Positions 1-10,610 of a stretch of DNA of 64,000 bases are shown piece by piece. The notes beneath the pieces are model-generated. The model saw only the letters and a program-made list of their open reading frames with translations. It was not told the origin of the DNA and made no database searches. This DNA is from Leishmania martiniquensis. Taxonomy: Eukaryota > Euglenozoa > Kinetoplastea > Trypanosomatida > Trypanosomatidae. The translations under genes were made by a program, and so were the position numbers. The stretch spans positions 310,001 through 374,000 of the forward strand of contig NC_090165.1 of assembly GCF_017916325.1 (NCBI RefSeq), read 5' to 3'. Position 1 is the first letter of the stretch. Every line of letters begins with the position of its first letter.

Positions 1-2992
1 ACGTGTGCGCCCGCTTTGAGGCCGCTTTTCATTTTATTTGAATCGTTCTTCGCTAGCGGAAGGGAAGGTAAAAGGGCCAGTGATGTCTCATACTTGCGAC
101 GCTCGTGTGGCTTTGCATGTGCGATGCGTCGAGGGCGCGTCACTGTGCCCCATGGGAGTGCACATGCGCTTGTCCTCTCGTCTCTCTTGAGTGGGGCGTC
201 AATGTCCTGCGCATCGTGCGGCCTTCTCTTCCTCGATCTTTGGCTTTACGTGCCTATGATGTGCTCTTTTGCCCCCCCCTCTTTTTTTCCCGCTCGCTCG
301 TCCACTGACTTCACAGAGAGAGTGTCACGGCCTCTTCTTACGCGTCCTCCCCTCGGTGCATCGCGCTTGGGGGTAGTGTCTGGCAGCCATTGCTTGAGCG
401 GTTTCTCGCACGTTTTGTGCGCTCGTGGCCTTTTTTTGCTGTTTTCAGTCGTCGAGGTGTGCTCCACTGTTGCTGCTGCCGTCGCCCCTTTCTCCCCCTT
501 CGCTGCCTTCCACTTTCCACCCCAACCCCCTTTTTTTCGACTTGTGGAGGAGACCATCGGTTCTGTACCCTCTTCGACGTATGCCTAGCGAAGAGAGGGA
601 TTCTATATATAAAAAAAGGGGAAGGGGAGGGTGAGGGAGGCTGGATGCAGAAGAGAGCGTCAAAGGCGGCGAGCATGCACTTCATTGCTCATCGCCGCAC
701 GCCTTGTGCTACGGTTAGCGGGTCAGTATCGGTACTGTTTGTGCGAGGCAGGAAGGAGGGGGTGATGCGTGTGCTCTGCTAGAGACGGGTCTATACGTAT
801 GGGGCGCAGGGGAGGATGGGGTAGTGTGGGAGCGCCGAGCCCTCTGCACATAATGTTCAGACACGTCGAGGCAGTGGATGTCTGCCAACTTGCAACGATG
901 CGCTTTGTGAAGGGCACTTTCGCTTTTCTTTCTGAGTCCTCACTCCAGAGCCTTGCTCTCAGCCTCAGCGTGAGGGCCGACATCGACGTCTGGGATTGAG
1001 GCCACACTCCTTTCCCTCCCCTGCATCAGTCCCTCAAGGCCTCATTATCTCTCCGCCTTGACCATTCCAGAGGGCCTGGGTAGCGAGGGACGTCTCAGGA
1101 GCCCGGTGGCCCCCCCTCTCCCACACACACACACGCACACTCGCGCTCTGTAGGGCTGCCGAGCAGCCAGCCCCCCCTTTTCCCTAGCAGACGCCGCACC
1201 GCTCCTCGCGGCGATGCAGGGTCAGGTGCCTGCGGCGTAGGGAGGGGGAGGATGAGAGCGACGCACCGGTACGTATGTTGGCGGCGAGGTGGTGGATGGC
1301 GTTTGGGACTGGTGCTGTGGCCAGGCGGCGGAGCTGGCGCATGGCTGTAGCGATGTGTCGTAGCGCTGCTTCGTGGCAGGGCGCGATGAGGGGGGCTATC
1401 CGTGCGTGCGTGCATGACGTGGCTGGAAGCAGAGGGGGTGGGGGAGCGGCTCGTCCGACTTTGGACGGGAGCGTGGAGATGCCGACAGAGGCAACCCTCT
1501 TATCGCACCCCCACAGCGCTCCTTCGCCTTTGTATGTGACGCTTCTGGTGAAAGCAGCGCTGTGGGCGCTGGCGACGAGCGCTCTCTCTCGGTCTCTCCA
1601 CGCCTCCCTTTTTTGTCGTTCTCCCCGCGAAGGCAGCGGGTGCGCGTGCCAGTGCCCGGGGAGGGTAGGGACTGCATAGGCTTCTTCGCCTTTCTTTAGC
1701 CCCCCTCCTCCTCTCGCCTGTGTTTGCACGGATCCCTCTGGGCATAGCGGTGCGATGAGATGGGGAGACGATTGCACTGTGCCCAGCGGAGGCGTGAGGT
1801 CGCTTCGGTCTACCGGGTGTACGTGTGGGCTGCATCGTTGGGAGCGGAACGCGGCGGCCTTCCCGCCCTTCCCGTCGTTTGTGCGGCCTGTGCCTTCCGA
1901 GTCAGTCCCGCCCATCCGGCCCCATTTGGCGCCTCCGCTGGGTGAGACGGGAAGCTGGTAGGGTAGGCGGCGCCGCACTGCTCACAGTGGACCAACACCA
2001 TGGATATACGCGCAGCTGTTTGCTGTGGACGGGGCGCGCTGTATTCCTGCCGGGATGGGCTTGGCGTGAGCGGAGCGACCGTGTACACCCACCCATGGGC
2101 TAGATTGACCGAGGCGCATGTGCTGACTCAGTAAGGGCCCTCGGGGCCCCGTTTCTCCTCCCTATCACTGTCCTCTTCGTCTGACGCTGCCAAGGGAGAA
2201 GCGATGCTTGCCAGAATGTGCGTGTGAGCGCACGCCGGTGCTTTGAGTCAGTTGCTGTGCTGCGCATGGACCAAACGTGCTAGCACCGGCTGAGGTCCAG
2301 TCTTAGTGCCCTCTCGAAGAGGATGGCTAGGACGTCGACCTCTCGGTCGCTTCCCAAGGGAGGGGTGGCCGTCTCGCTTATCGTCCCGCGGTCCGTCTTC
2401 CCGCTTGACCACGCACTGGGAGGAGCTGCGCATAGGCAGGCAAACGCCCTCCCACATAGAGACACAGACATCCGTGCGTGTTTCTGCGTGAGTCTGCTTG
2501 CTCAGCTTGTGCATCGTATGTCTTTCTCCTTCGGCCACTCTCCTTAACTAATATACCGAGCGCGTGTTGGTGTGGGGCTGTGGGAGTGGGTCGAGGGTGG
2601 GCGATGACGTTGGCGTTGAAGCTGTTGTGGCTGCAAGGCGACAAAAATAAAGCGATCGTTCTCTGAGCGGCACATGAGCTCTTGTGTGTGGTGTGTGTAG
2701 GCGTCTCCCGGACTCTGACCTCCTTCTTTTCCTCCCTCTAAAGAGGCTTCCTCCACACCCCGTGAATGGTGAAGCACAGCCGACGCCATCATCTCTGGTC
2801 GTCTTCCCCTTCTGAAGCGTCTCGGCCCTTTAGACGCTGAGCTCGAAGTCGCAGTGGTGGCAGAATGCTCGTGTCAGCGCAGGACGGATAGGGGCGCATC
2901 TCTCGAAGTTTTCTTTTTCTCGCTGCTCTCTCTCCATCTGTGGGCCTCTTCGGGCGCCGCGACACCTCCGGGCCAAAGTCCTCAAGCTGCAT
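1..2992. other. Spacer without a supportable gene
   Basis: About 3 kb of mixed composition with pyrimidine-rich stretches (for example around 270-300 and 480-540) and no open frame that reads like a protein. It probably holds the 3' UTR of a gene left of the window and the 5' UTR of the gene at 2993. It contains one copy of the interspersed repeat listed at 1087-1414. Confidence 0.6.
1087..1414 (+). repeat. Interspersed repeat, copy 1 (SIDER-like)
   Basis: A GC-rich block of about 330 bases begins at the GGACGTCTCAGGAGCCCGG segment, passes through a CA run, and ends in a short CGTG-type microsatellite. It recurs almost base for base at 19925-20256 and, lacking its first part, at 27299-27541, while the flanks differ completely. 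Length, location in a spacer and GC richness fit the short degenerate retroposons (SIDER) of Leishmania 3' UTRs. The family name is inference. The repetition is seen directly. Confidence 0.75.
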
Positions 2993-4783
2993 ATGGTGCG
3001 ACGACCCGTGCACGATTCCATGGTGGAGGGTCATCTTCGCCTCCGCCAACCTTCGCGCTCGAGGAGGACTAGGCGGCATAGTGAGGAGGACAACAGCAGC
3101 ACGGCATCACCCCCCTCTGCTTCTCACCGTGAGTCGCAGCGAGCGCGGGAGCGAGAGAAGTTGCCCATTCCGCGCAAGCGTTACCGGTGGCGCAGCAGGG
3201 GCAGCAGCTCTTTGGAGGACCGCAGCTATCGTCACTGCCGTCATCGAGAAAGGCGCGAGCGGCGCGCCGGAGATGGAACCGATGCGAAGTACCGAACTCG
3301 GAGTGAAGACGGTCGAGACAGCGCTTGGCAGCACCAGCGGCGTGTGAGGGCCGACCGCGCGCTCGGCGGTGGCAGCCTGCACCGCCCGTGTCCGCCGTCA
3401 CCGAATGCCTCAGTACTGCCTCGGCAGACGCCTGCGGATGCCCCACTCGCTACAAAAACTGCGGTCATCTCAAACGCAAGCCTTGCAGTGAGTGTTCCCG
3501 TGTCATCATCGAGGGCCGAAAGCTGTAAGCCTTCTCTTGAGGAACTCGTCCAGTCTCCTCAGGCGCCGGCCCCTCGAATGGAAGCAATCGACGATCGCAA
3601 ACATCTGTTCCGCGCTCCCTGGTGTCCGGCTCCTCTGCAAGTGTCGAATACCGCGAGTGCGGAACGGTGCTTTGGGGCTGTTGCTGCAACCCCCGCAGCA
3701 GCTGGTGTCGCCTCCACTGACTCTGTCCACGGCGCTCCCTTGGTTGGCTTACTGCCCTCTCCGTATCCCTCGCAGCGTCCCCCGACGCCGGTTTTCCTGC
3801 CTGCAGCCGGCGCGCCACCGCCATCTCTCAGTACTGCCGCAACGGCGCCGTTTTCGGAGGAGGACCACTTTGCGTGGCTCTGTGCACCAGCGTCACCAAC
3901 AGAGAGCCGCGCAAGCGCCACTGTTCCTTCTGAGGTGACCGCTGGGTACCGTGGGCTTGCTCGCACTGAACGAGTGCCCACGTCACAGACCGAGAGAGAG
4001 CGCAAGCGCGAGCAGGGTCGCAGCAGCGTTGGTGCAACGGCGGCTCAACTTTCTCACCCCTCGTCCGCAAGCGTCGAGGCGCAGGGTAGTGTTGTGCCTG
4101 CTCTAGTGCAAGGCTCGGCGGGGGCGCCGGCCGCAACCGCGCCTCACGCACTCACCCACGTAGGGCCGCAACATGAGGAAATAAGCTACCTCACTAGCTT
4201 CTCTCTTCACACGTCTTGGGACGCATTGGTGGCGGCGCCGCCGCTACTGCACACGACGCCCCGCATGCCAAGCCTCTTGGCCTCCGACGTGCGTGGCACT
4301 GGCACGACTGCTGCGCATTTGGGCATATCTGCCTCGCCGGCGCACGCGCGTATGGGCCTCGATCGTGCGTGTATGCCGCCAGCAGGCACACGTGGCGAGT
4401 CGCTCATCGACACCTCTCCTGCGACGGAGAAAGGCGAAGCGAGCCAAGGAGGAGAGGCACACACGAGCGCCGCGCAGCAGGAGCCTGGCTTACCCTCTCT
4501 GTGCTGCCCACCTTCTCCTGCCACGGCCTCACCGAAAGCAGAATGCGATAGCCACGAATGCCCGCGCGAAGACCTACGCCAAGTTGAGGAGGATGGTGCG
4601 CGTACCTTTGTGAAGCACTTCACGAACGGCCTCGTGTTTTTGGACCCGCCATGGTTCATCTGCCCAGCGCTGCTGGACAACTGCGAACACCCTTACTACA
4701 TGACCTGGCTAGATGAGCTCGATGTTGGCTCGGTGGAGGAGGCGGTGACAGACGCCAAGGCAAAGCTGCTGGCAGATGCGTGA
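2993..4783 (+). CDS. Hypothetical protein, low-complexity, 596 aa
   Basis: I do not recognise this protein. The first third is rich in Arg, Ser and Glu, with RS/RE-type clusters at roughly residues 10-120. The middle is rich in Ala, Ser, Pro and Thr and is probably disordered. The last 60 residues (about 535-596) look folded, with aromatic residues and the run FVKHFTNGLVFLDPPWF followed by a short acidic helix. That C-terminal segment is the best target for finding homologues. The start is the first ATG of the frame. Upstream there is no in-frame extension beginning with ATG. Third-position GC is high, as in neighbouring genes, which supports coding. Two cysteine-rich stretches in other frames inside this gene are treated as chance. 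Confidence 0.7.
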   Translation: MVRRPVHDSMVEGHLRLRQPSRSRRTRRHSEEDNSSTASPPSASHRESQRAREREKLPIPRKRYRWRSRGSSSLEDRSYRHCRHRERRERRAGDGTDAKYRTRSEDGRDSAWQHQRRVRADRALGGGSLHRPCPPSPNASVLPRQTPADAPLATKTAVISNASLAVSVPVSSSRAESCKPSLEELVQSPQAPAPRMEAIDDRKHLFRAPWCPAPLQVSNTASAERCFGAVAATPAAAGVASTDSVHGAPLVGLLPSPYPSQRPPTPVFLPAAGAPPPSLSTAATAPFSEEDHFAWLCAPASPTESRASATVPSEVTAGYRGLARTERVPTSQTERERKREQGRSSVGATAAQLSHPSSASVEAQGSVVPALVQGSAGAPAATAPHALTHVGPQHEEISYLTSFSLHTSWDALVAAPPLLHTTPRMPSLLASDVRGTGTTAAHLGISASPAHARMGLDRACMPPAGTRGESLIDTSPATEKGEASQGGEAHTSAAQQEPGLPSLCCPPSPATASPKAECDSHECPREDLRQVEEDGARTFVKHFTNGLVFLDPPWFICPALLDNCEHPYYMTWLDELDVGSVEEAVTDAKAKLLADA

Positions 4784-5617
4784 GCGCTCGCCGCTGCGCA
4801 CTGTAGAGGGCAAAGTGAGCGTATGAGGAGGTGGCGGCTGGAGTTGCTGATGAGCAGGAGCCATGAGATACACAAGGCAGTTCCTCTGTGCCGAGGGACT
4901 CACTAATGTACACGTCCTTGTCGGCATCTCTGCTGCCGTTGCTTTGGTAGCCGCTGCAGTGCGCCGTGGTGTGCCCCTGCCCGCTATTCCATTTTTTGTC
5001 GGGCACCGATCTCAGAGAAAGCACGCAGCGCGCCGTTTTGTGTATATCGGATGGCTTCATGCCCCCTTCTACTCCCCGCCATATACGTACACACAGCATC
5101 AACTAATCAGGGCTGACGCTGACACGTGCAGCACTGTCCGCGCCCTCTAGTGGCCCTTCTCAAGCGCCTATGACATGGCTGCCCGATGTGTGGTTGGGAT
5201 AATATGCCCGCGTACGTGTGAAGTGCGCCACCACACGTCGCATAGGCTACTCGCTCGCTTCTTTCTCGTTGACGCTTCCGCTTCCTCAGCTCCGTGGACA
5301 CGCGCCGCCGCCGTCTCCCCCCTCTTTCAACCCCTTTTGTGATGTGCCTGCGCATTGCTGCATTCGCGCGCGCGCACACACACACACATGCGCGCTCCCT
5401 TGCCTATCTGAAGGTCCCCGTCCCTTCGCACAGAAAACGTAAGCGGAAAACGCAGTCGGCAACGCGACTGCCCCACCCCTTTTTTGGCGCCGCTTTCCCT
5501 CAGGAGACCCTTTCCGCCAACAGGCCCCCCCCACAGCCTACTGGCAATCCGGCGGCATCGCCCTTCACGCCCGCACACGTGTCTCCACGCGCCCAGACAC
5601 ATTTTTGCGTTTCTACC
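4784..5617. other. Spacer between the 596-aa gene and p22
   Basis: Holds the 3' UTR of the upstream gene and the p22 leader. A 95-codon ORF with one hydrophobic stretch starts at 4863, only 80 bases after the previous stop, and is not accepted as a gene. A CA microsatellite lies near 5375. Confidence 0.5.
5250..5289 (+). promoter_or_regulatory. Predicted spliced-leader acceptor for p22
   Basis: A pyrimidine-rich tract ending in CTTCCTCAG puts the AG at 5288-5289, about 330 bases before the p22 ATG. Placement follows the general polypyrimidine-AG rule of trypanosomatid trans-splicing and is a prediction. Confidence 0.45.
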
Positions 5618-6310
5618 ATGCGCCGTACTTTTGGCCAGCTGAGCCGTTGTGCTCTGCGCGCCTGCCGTGGCGCCGGAGCTGCCGTGTTTGTTCACGCGCC
5701 TGGACTCGTCAGTTTGCAGTCCATGTCTGAGCCGGCGGCGCTCACGGTGCCACGCCGCGCCGCCAGCGACGGCGCGCTCGCCGACGCCACACGCCGAGAA
5801 TTGGAGGAGGAAATGGGTCGTAGCGACAAGCCAGAGCAGCCGACACCGCCGGCCGGTTGGCAGGTGGAGCGGAAGCCGGGCACGTGCACCTTTGAACTTA
5901 CCAAGTCGTTCGAGGATGAGGAGCTGGTGGTGCGGTACAGCACGAACCAGGACTCTGACAAGGCGAACAGTCACGACATCTTTGTGTACGTCACCCAAAA
6001 GGGTGGCCAGACGATGCAGTCGGACCTGAGCATCGAGGAGGGCGAGCTGGTACTGAACAACATCCGCTTCTACGATGACGCGGTACTTGCGAAAGACACC
6101 AGCGCTGAGGCCGAGGCGAAACGGAACGAGCTGTACACCGGCCCACTGGTGCACGAGTTGGACTACGATCTACTGAACTGCGTGATGGCTTACTTGGAAA
6201 AGCGGGGCGTGGACGAGAAGCTGGGCGAATTCGTGATCCTGTACAGCTTTTGGGCGGAGCAGCAAGATTACGAGGCTTGGCTGTCCACCATGAATAAGTT
6301 TGCCGCGTAG
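5618..6310 (+). CDS. p22: p22 protein precursor (MAM33/gC1qBP family)
   Basis: A 230-residue mitochondrial matrix protein of the MAM33/gC1qBP family. In Trypanosoma brucei the homologue p22 is an accessory factor for editing of COII mRNA. Residues 1 to about 45 are basic and rich in Ala and Arg, as expected for a mitochondrial presequence. The core follows. Its beta-strand region includes CTFELTKSFEDEELVVRYS. The C-terminal helices carry the family pattern of an acidic LVHELDYDLL segment, then YLEKRGVDEKLGEF, then the terminal YEAWL with a final Phe. The start chosen is the ATG at 5618. An upstream extension begins only with GTG and is rich in pyrimidine-derived residues. A second Met at residue 36 could be an alternative start. 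The length matches trypanosomatid relatives. Family assignment is confident. The editing role is taken from the relative. Confidence 0.93.
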   Translation: MRRTFGQLSRCALRACRGAGAAVFVHAPGLVSLQSMSEPAALTVPRRAASDGALADATRRELEEEMGRSDKPEQPTPPAGWQVERKPGTCTFELTKSFEDEELVVRYSTNQDSDKANSHDIFVYVTQKGGQTMQSDLSIEEGELVLNNIRFYDDAVLAKDTSAEAEAKRNELYTGPLVHELDYDLLNCVMAYLEKRGVDEKLGEFVILYSFWAEQQDYEAWLSTMNKFAA

Positions 6311-7893
6311 GGGGACGAGCAGGTTCCAGAGGGGGCCGCCAGAAGCGGAAGAGAGAAGCAAGAGGTCCGAGGTACGCATGCTGTTGTGCATGTGCCCGTG
6401 TCTTTTTTGCGTTTGAAGTAGTGACGGGTGGGAGGGAGGAAGGAGCGGCTGGTGCTGGCGGTGGGCGCAAACTTGAGCTCAGTGATGGATGGAGTACACT
6501 GCGGGCGATTGCCCCTCCCCCCTCCTCGAAAAAAAAATAAGCTAAGAAGGTAAGGGAGTACAGGGAGAGATGCATCACCTCGCAGATGCGGGCGCCCGCA
6601 TTTTTCGCGTCCTCCTTTTGCTTCCATCCCTGAGGCACCGCAGCCGCTCTCATCGAGTGCGTCTCCCCTCGCTAGTCAGCTTCTCTGTCGCCTTGCGCGA
6701 GAGGAAGGGCATACCCTCCTCAGAATCCTCACGTGAGCACCTCGCTCTGCGCATCTGTGTGTGTGTGTGAAGGAGGTTTGGGAGCTCGAGGATGTGCGAC
6801 CCCAACAGAGGTTGAGGCGCGCGCTCGCCCTTGTGGGTTCTCACACTTCCCACTCCTCATTTCGCCTTGGCACTCCTCCCTTTTCGACAGAGGCAGACAG
6901 GAGGCGGGCCTAGAGGAGGGCAGAGACCTGAACGAGGAGGAGAGCATTGGTGCCCTCGCTGAGATGCTGTGGAGTGGGATGGGGTAGGAGAGGAGTCGCA
7001 CACTCTCATGGGGACCGACGGCGAGACGCTTTTGTGCCTTGCCACCCCCTCTCCTCTCTGGCTCTGCCTTTGCTCCACTCGCCATGAACGCGAGCAGCTG
7101 TGCCCGCGCATCAGTGACAGCGATGCCGTTCGGAGGTGCCCCTCTTTTTCGTGCGCAAACTTCTCCGCTGCCTCTTTTTTAGCCTTCCTCTGCCGCCTTT
7201 GGCCACGCCTGTTTCCACCGCTTTCTCCGCGGCGTTCTCTTAAGCGCACGTAACAACTGGCGGTGCGTGCCGATCGGGGCACGGGAAAGGAGGCGGAGGG
7301 AAGGGGGCGCGGCGGTGGGGTCAGTGGTGTGCTTCGAAGCTCGCTCAGCTCTTCACCTCTCCTCTTCCCCCCCGTCCACGTCATCGCCGAAGGAAGAACG
7401 AAGAAATCGAAGCGCGGGTGGCAGCAGAACCAAAAGCGGGCAAAAAGACTCTCGCGACGACATGTGGCGTGCCACCGGCAGCCGCCTTCCGTCCCTCTCT
7501 TTTGCTGTGCCTGCCGGGGCCGTGGGGCGCTCACTATTTACACTTCTGTGTGGGCATGGGCGACGAGGAGGAGAGAGGGGTCAGCGCCATACCCAGACAG
7601 AGAGGCGCCACTGGTCACACTTCGCCCCCTCCCCCTTCTATGGCTGCTCCGGCCCTCATCTCATAGCAGTTAGAGGGCTCTCTCGTACTTCGTGTCTCCC
7701 TGCCGCCGCCGCCCTCTCTCTCTTTCCCCTCTTAGTGCGCCCCCTCCCCCCTCTTCCTCATCGATCGTGTTGGCTCGAGCCGCAGGTGTTCAGGCGCTTG
7801 TGCCATCACGGCCCCCTCTGTTTTTTCCCTTTTCGCATTCGTGCGACTTGGAACGGACAAGAGTAGTAAACGATCGTATCACATCCTGGTCGG
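6311..7893. other. Spacer, p22 3' UTR and ATG5 leader
   Basis: 1.6 kb with purine-rich and pyrimidine-rich blocks and no credible gene. The last 250 bases are strongly pyrimidine-rich, as expected upstream of a trans-splice site. Confidence 0.6.
7708..7735 (+). promoter_or_regulatory. Predicted spliced-leader acceptor for ATG5
   Basis: A CT-rich run ends in CCCCTCTTAG, giving an AG at 7734-7735, about 160 bases before the ATG5 start. This is a prediction from the polypyrimidine-AG pattern. Confidence 0.4.
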
Positions 7894-9393
7894 ATGCGTT
7901 CGCAGAAGGAGTACATTGGTGGTGTTCCCGTCGTGGTGTACCTCGCAGACGGCGATGTTCTTCACCCCACTGACCGCCCCGCGCCCGCAGCCTTTGTGCT
8001 GCCTCGTACCACGATGCTTCTCGCCATCGTTCGCGACCTGCTCCAGCTTTTTCGCCCGTACGCGGCGGCGCTGCACCCGGAGACGACGCAGGTGTGGTTC
8101 AGCGTTCGAGATACCCCGCTGTCGTGGCTGTACCCTGCTGGTGCCGTCAAGGACTACGTAACCGAATGCCTCCGCGAAGAGCGGGCGTCATACCTCTCAG
8201 CATCGTCGACGTCGTCCCCGTCCTCGCCGTCAAGGGCAGCGCTCCTTCAGTCCCATTTGTTCTCCATCATGAGCGAGCCGCTCGAGCTCAACTTCCACAT
8301 TCACTCCCTTACGAAGGAGAGCTCGTTGGCCCGGACCGTGCCGCTCTACATCAACTACGACAGGCTGGAGGAGCACATCCGGATGGAGGTGAAGCAGGTG
8401 CACAAGGCCGCCTACACGGTGCTCTACGGCAACTACGCCATCTATCAGCGCGAGGCTGAGTCGGCACTACAGGCGGCGGTCGGACTGGCCCTGTACCGAC
8501 CCTTTGACGCGCCTGCACATGAGCAGCTACAGCCGCAGCGCTACGGCAGCCTCAGTCTCGGCGGCGACAGCGGCGCCAGTGCGGGCAAGGGCGGCTATCC
8601 GTCCAGTGCCAGCCCCCGAGGCGGGCATCCGACATCCATCGCCTTCGCATCGCCCTACCTTCTCGCCGAGTACCAGCAGCTTCTCCGCGGCTTATTGACG
8701 CCTCGACCGCACGTGGCATACCTCATTCGCATCGGCTTTCCCTTCGCCTATCGAGGCGCCTCAGGCCGAAGCGAAAGCGGATACTTGCAGTACGATGCGC
8801 ATCGTGTCTCCGCGGCTCCGGCACTCTCACTGTCAGCAACGACGACAGAGGCGGCAGCTGCGACAACGATCGAGTCCGAGCACCTCCCCCTGGGCCTGCT
8901 GCTGTGGCGGCTGTTCCGCGTACCTGTTTTGCGGTGGAAGGCACAGCAGTCGCAAGAGTCGCCCATGGACGACGCAGGAGCAGCTACCACTGCGCATGCT
9001 TCAGCGGTAGTTCTCAGCGAGGTGGAGCTCACGTATCAGCAACTACTGCGCACGCTAGCCCCTTATTACAGCGACCCTCCCGATTGCGCAACAGATCGGT
9101 TGGAGAAGCAGGAGCCGCTCTTGACTGGCAATCCACTGGAGCCGCCGGCATGGGCGGCGTGGGAGCGCGACATGGTGCAAGCCTTCATGCGCGACTACGA
9201 GGAAGGCCCCGAGAAAGGGGGCCCAGGGCTCGGGTTCGTGGAGGCTGCCGCGCCGTCGGGCTTGCCTGGTGCTGCCCGTCGCTTGCGCTTTGTGGTGCAG
9301 GGCATTCGGCCCTCGCTCTTCACCCCTGGAAGCTTCCTGGAGGCGCACCTCTCTTCCAGCGACCGCGCCATTTTCGTCACGATTCAGGTGTGA
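7894..9393 (+). CDS. ATG5: Autophagy protein 5
   Basis: ATG5 is joined covalently to ATG12, and the conjugate promotes ATG8 lipidation during autophagosome formation. In Leishmania major it is needed for autophagy and mitochondrial homeostasis. The N-terminal ubiquitin-like fold is clear. GGVPVVVYLAD (residues 9-19) corresponds to the opening strand. VWFSVRDTPLSWLYPAG (67-83) corresponds to the family pattern WFEYEGTPLKWHYP. The segment around 129-138 matches the PWNITVHF strand. The conjugating lysine should be K167 or K171 in the helix HIRMEVKQVHK. At 499 residues it is much longer than the 275-residue human protein. The extra length is Ser/Gly/Ala-rich linkers near 100-118, 215-235 and 310-370. 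The protein ends with a family-like strand RAIFVTIQV. The first ATG is used and gives no extra leader. Confidence 0.9.
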   Translation: MRSQKEYIGGVPVVVYLADGDVLHPTDRPAPAAFVLPRTTMLLAIVRDLLQLFRPYAAALHPETTQVWFSVRDTPLSWLYPAGAVKDYVTECLREERASYLSASSTSSPSSPSRAALLQSHLFSIMSEPLELNFHIHSLTKESSLARTVPLYINYDRLEEHIRMEVKQVHKAAYTVLYGNYAIYQREAESALQAAVGLALYRPFDAPAHEQLQPQRYGSLSLGGDSGASAGKGGYPSSASPRGGHPTSIAFASPYLLAEYQQLLRGLLTPRPHVAYLIRIGFPFAYRGASGRSESGYLQYDAHRVSAAPALSLSATTTEAAAATTIESEHLPLGLLLWRLFRVPVLRWKAQQSQESPMDDAGAATTAHASAVVLSEVELTYQQLLRTLAPYYSDPPDCATDRLEKQEPLLTGNPLEPPAWAAWERDMVQAFMRDYEEGPEKGGPGLGFVEAAAPSGLPGAARRLRFVVQGIRPSLFTPGSFLEAHLSSSDRAIFVTIQV

Positions 9394-10610
9394 TTCCAGC
9401 GAGCTTTGAGCAGGGCGGAGGAGGAGGAGGGGGGAGAAGAGAGAAGAAGCTGACAGAGAGGTTGACGGGGAGGTTCACCGGTGAGCTTCTGCGTGCCGCT
9501 TTCCTTTTTCTGCTTCTTCACGCTTGCGTGCGTGCGCATCGCGCTTTCTCTCTCGCTGCGGTTGAATTGATTACTGCTGGCGGGCTTACTTGAAGTCATC
9601 ACTGCGCTCACCGTTCGTATCTTACTGTCTCTGTAACTCTCTGCTCTTGGCTGGGCCGCGCACTTTTGCTTGCGGCATGTTGGCTGCCTCTTTGTTTTGG
9701 CCGATCTGTATGTTTGTGTCTGCTCGCTTGTCAGCAAAACCTGCAGCGCTCCTCCTATTCGCTCCCTGTAACCCTCGCTTTATCGGCTAGTCTGCCTCGC
9801 TGGTGCTGCATGGAAGGGGGAGGGAGGGAGGGAGGGGGGATCATTCCTTGCACGCAGGCCCGCACATCAGAGATGCAGTGGAGCGGGGCTCTTTTGCTCG
9901 ACTCCTTTTTCCCTTTTCGCTGTTTCACTAACATGCGCGTCTCCCTATTCGCTTCGGACAGTCGATGCTCAGCAATCACGAACACATCTACCCCGCCGAC
10001 CATGAGAGGAGGAGAGACATATACACACCGTTTCGGAACAGAGGGGAGGCAAGGAAATAGCAAGGTGCTCCTCCCTCTCCCCAGCGCTTGCTCTCTCGTG
10101 GACGCGCGCCCCTGCAGTGCCGAGGATGGCCGTTGCAGTGTGATGCACGCATCTTGCTGGCGGCGTTCCTGCTCGCTGTTGCCTCGTTGACCTCCACATG
10201 CTTCACTTCACGTAGGGGGCGGGGAGTGGTAATGTGGTACACCGCCTTGTCGCTTCTCTTCCCTGCAGCTTTCTGACCCCCTTTCCATGTTTCCGCGGGC
10301 CCACGCTCTCTTCACCATGTCTTCTCCGACACGCCCTGCCGTTTACCTGTACACCCTCAGTACTCTGGCGAAATCCGACGTGTGCTCTCCCCGCTCTCTG
10401 TCGGACGCAGAGGGTGTCCAGGTGGTATAGCCATCACCAGCTCACCGCATCTAGAGCATACGGTGAATGAAGCTGCTCTACGTGATAGTTGTGCCGTGAT
10501 GCTGAGGTGCGCCATAGCGTTCGATCCTTCGGCCTCGTCTTTCCCCACCCCCTCCACCACTGCACGCCGCCGGCAACGCTCCGCTGCAGTACCTTACCCC
10601 TCTTTTTCCT
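9394..10610. other. Spacer after ATG5
   Basis: 1.2 kb without a supportable gene. A GGGA repeat run lies near 9821-9840, and there are several pyrimidine tracts. Two candidate trans-splice AGs precede the next gene, at 10266-10267 after CTTCTCTTCCCTGC and at 10588-10589. Confidence 0.6.
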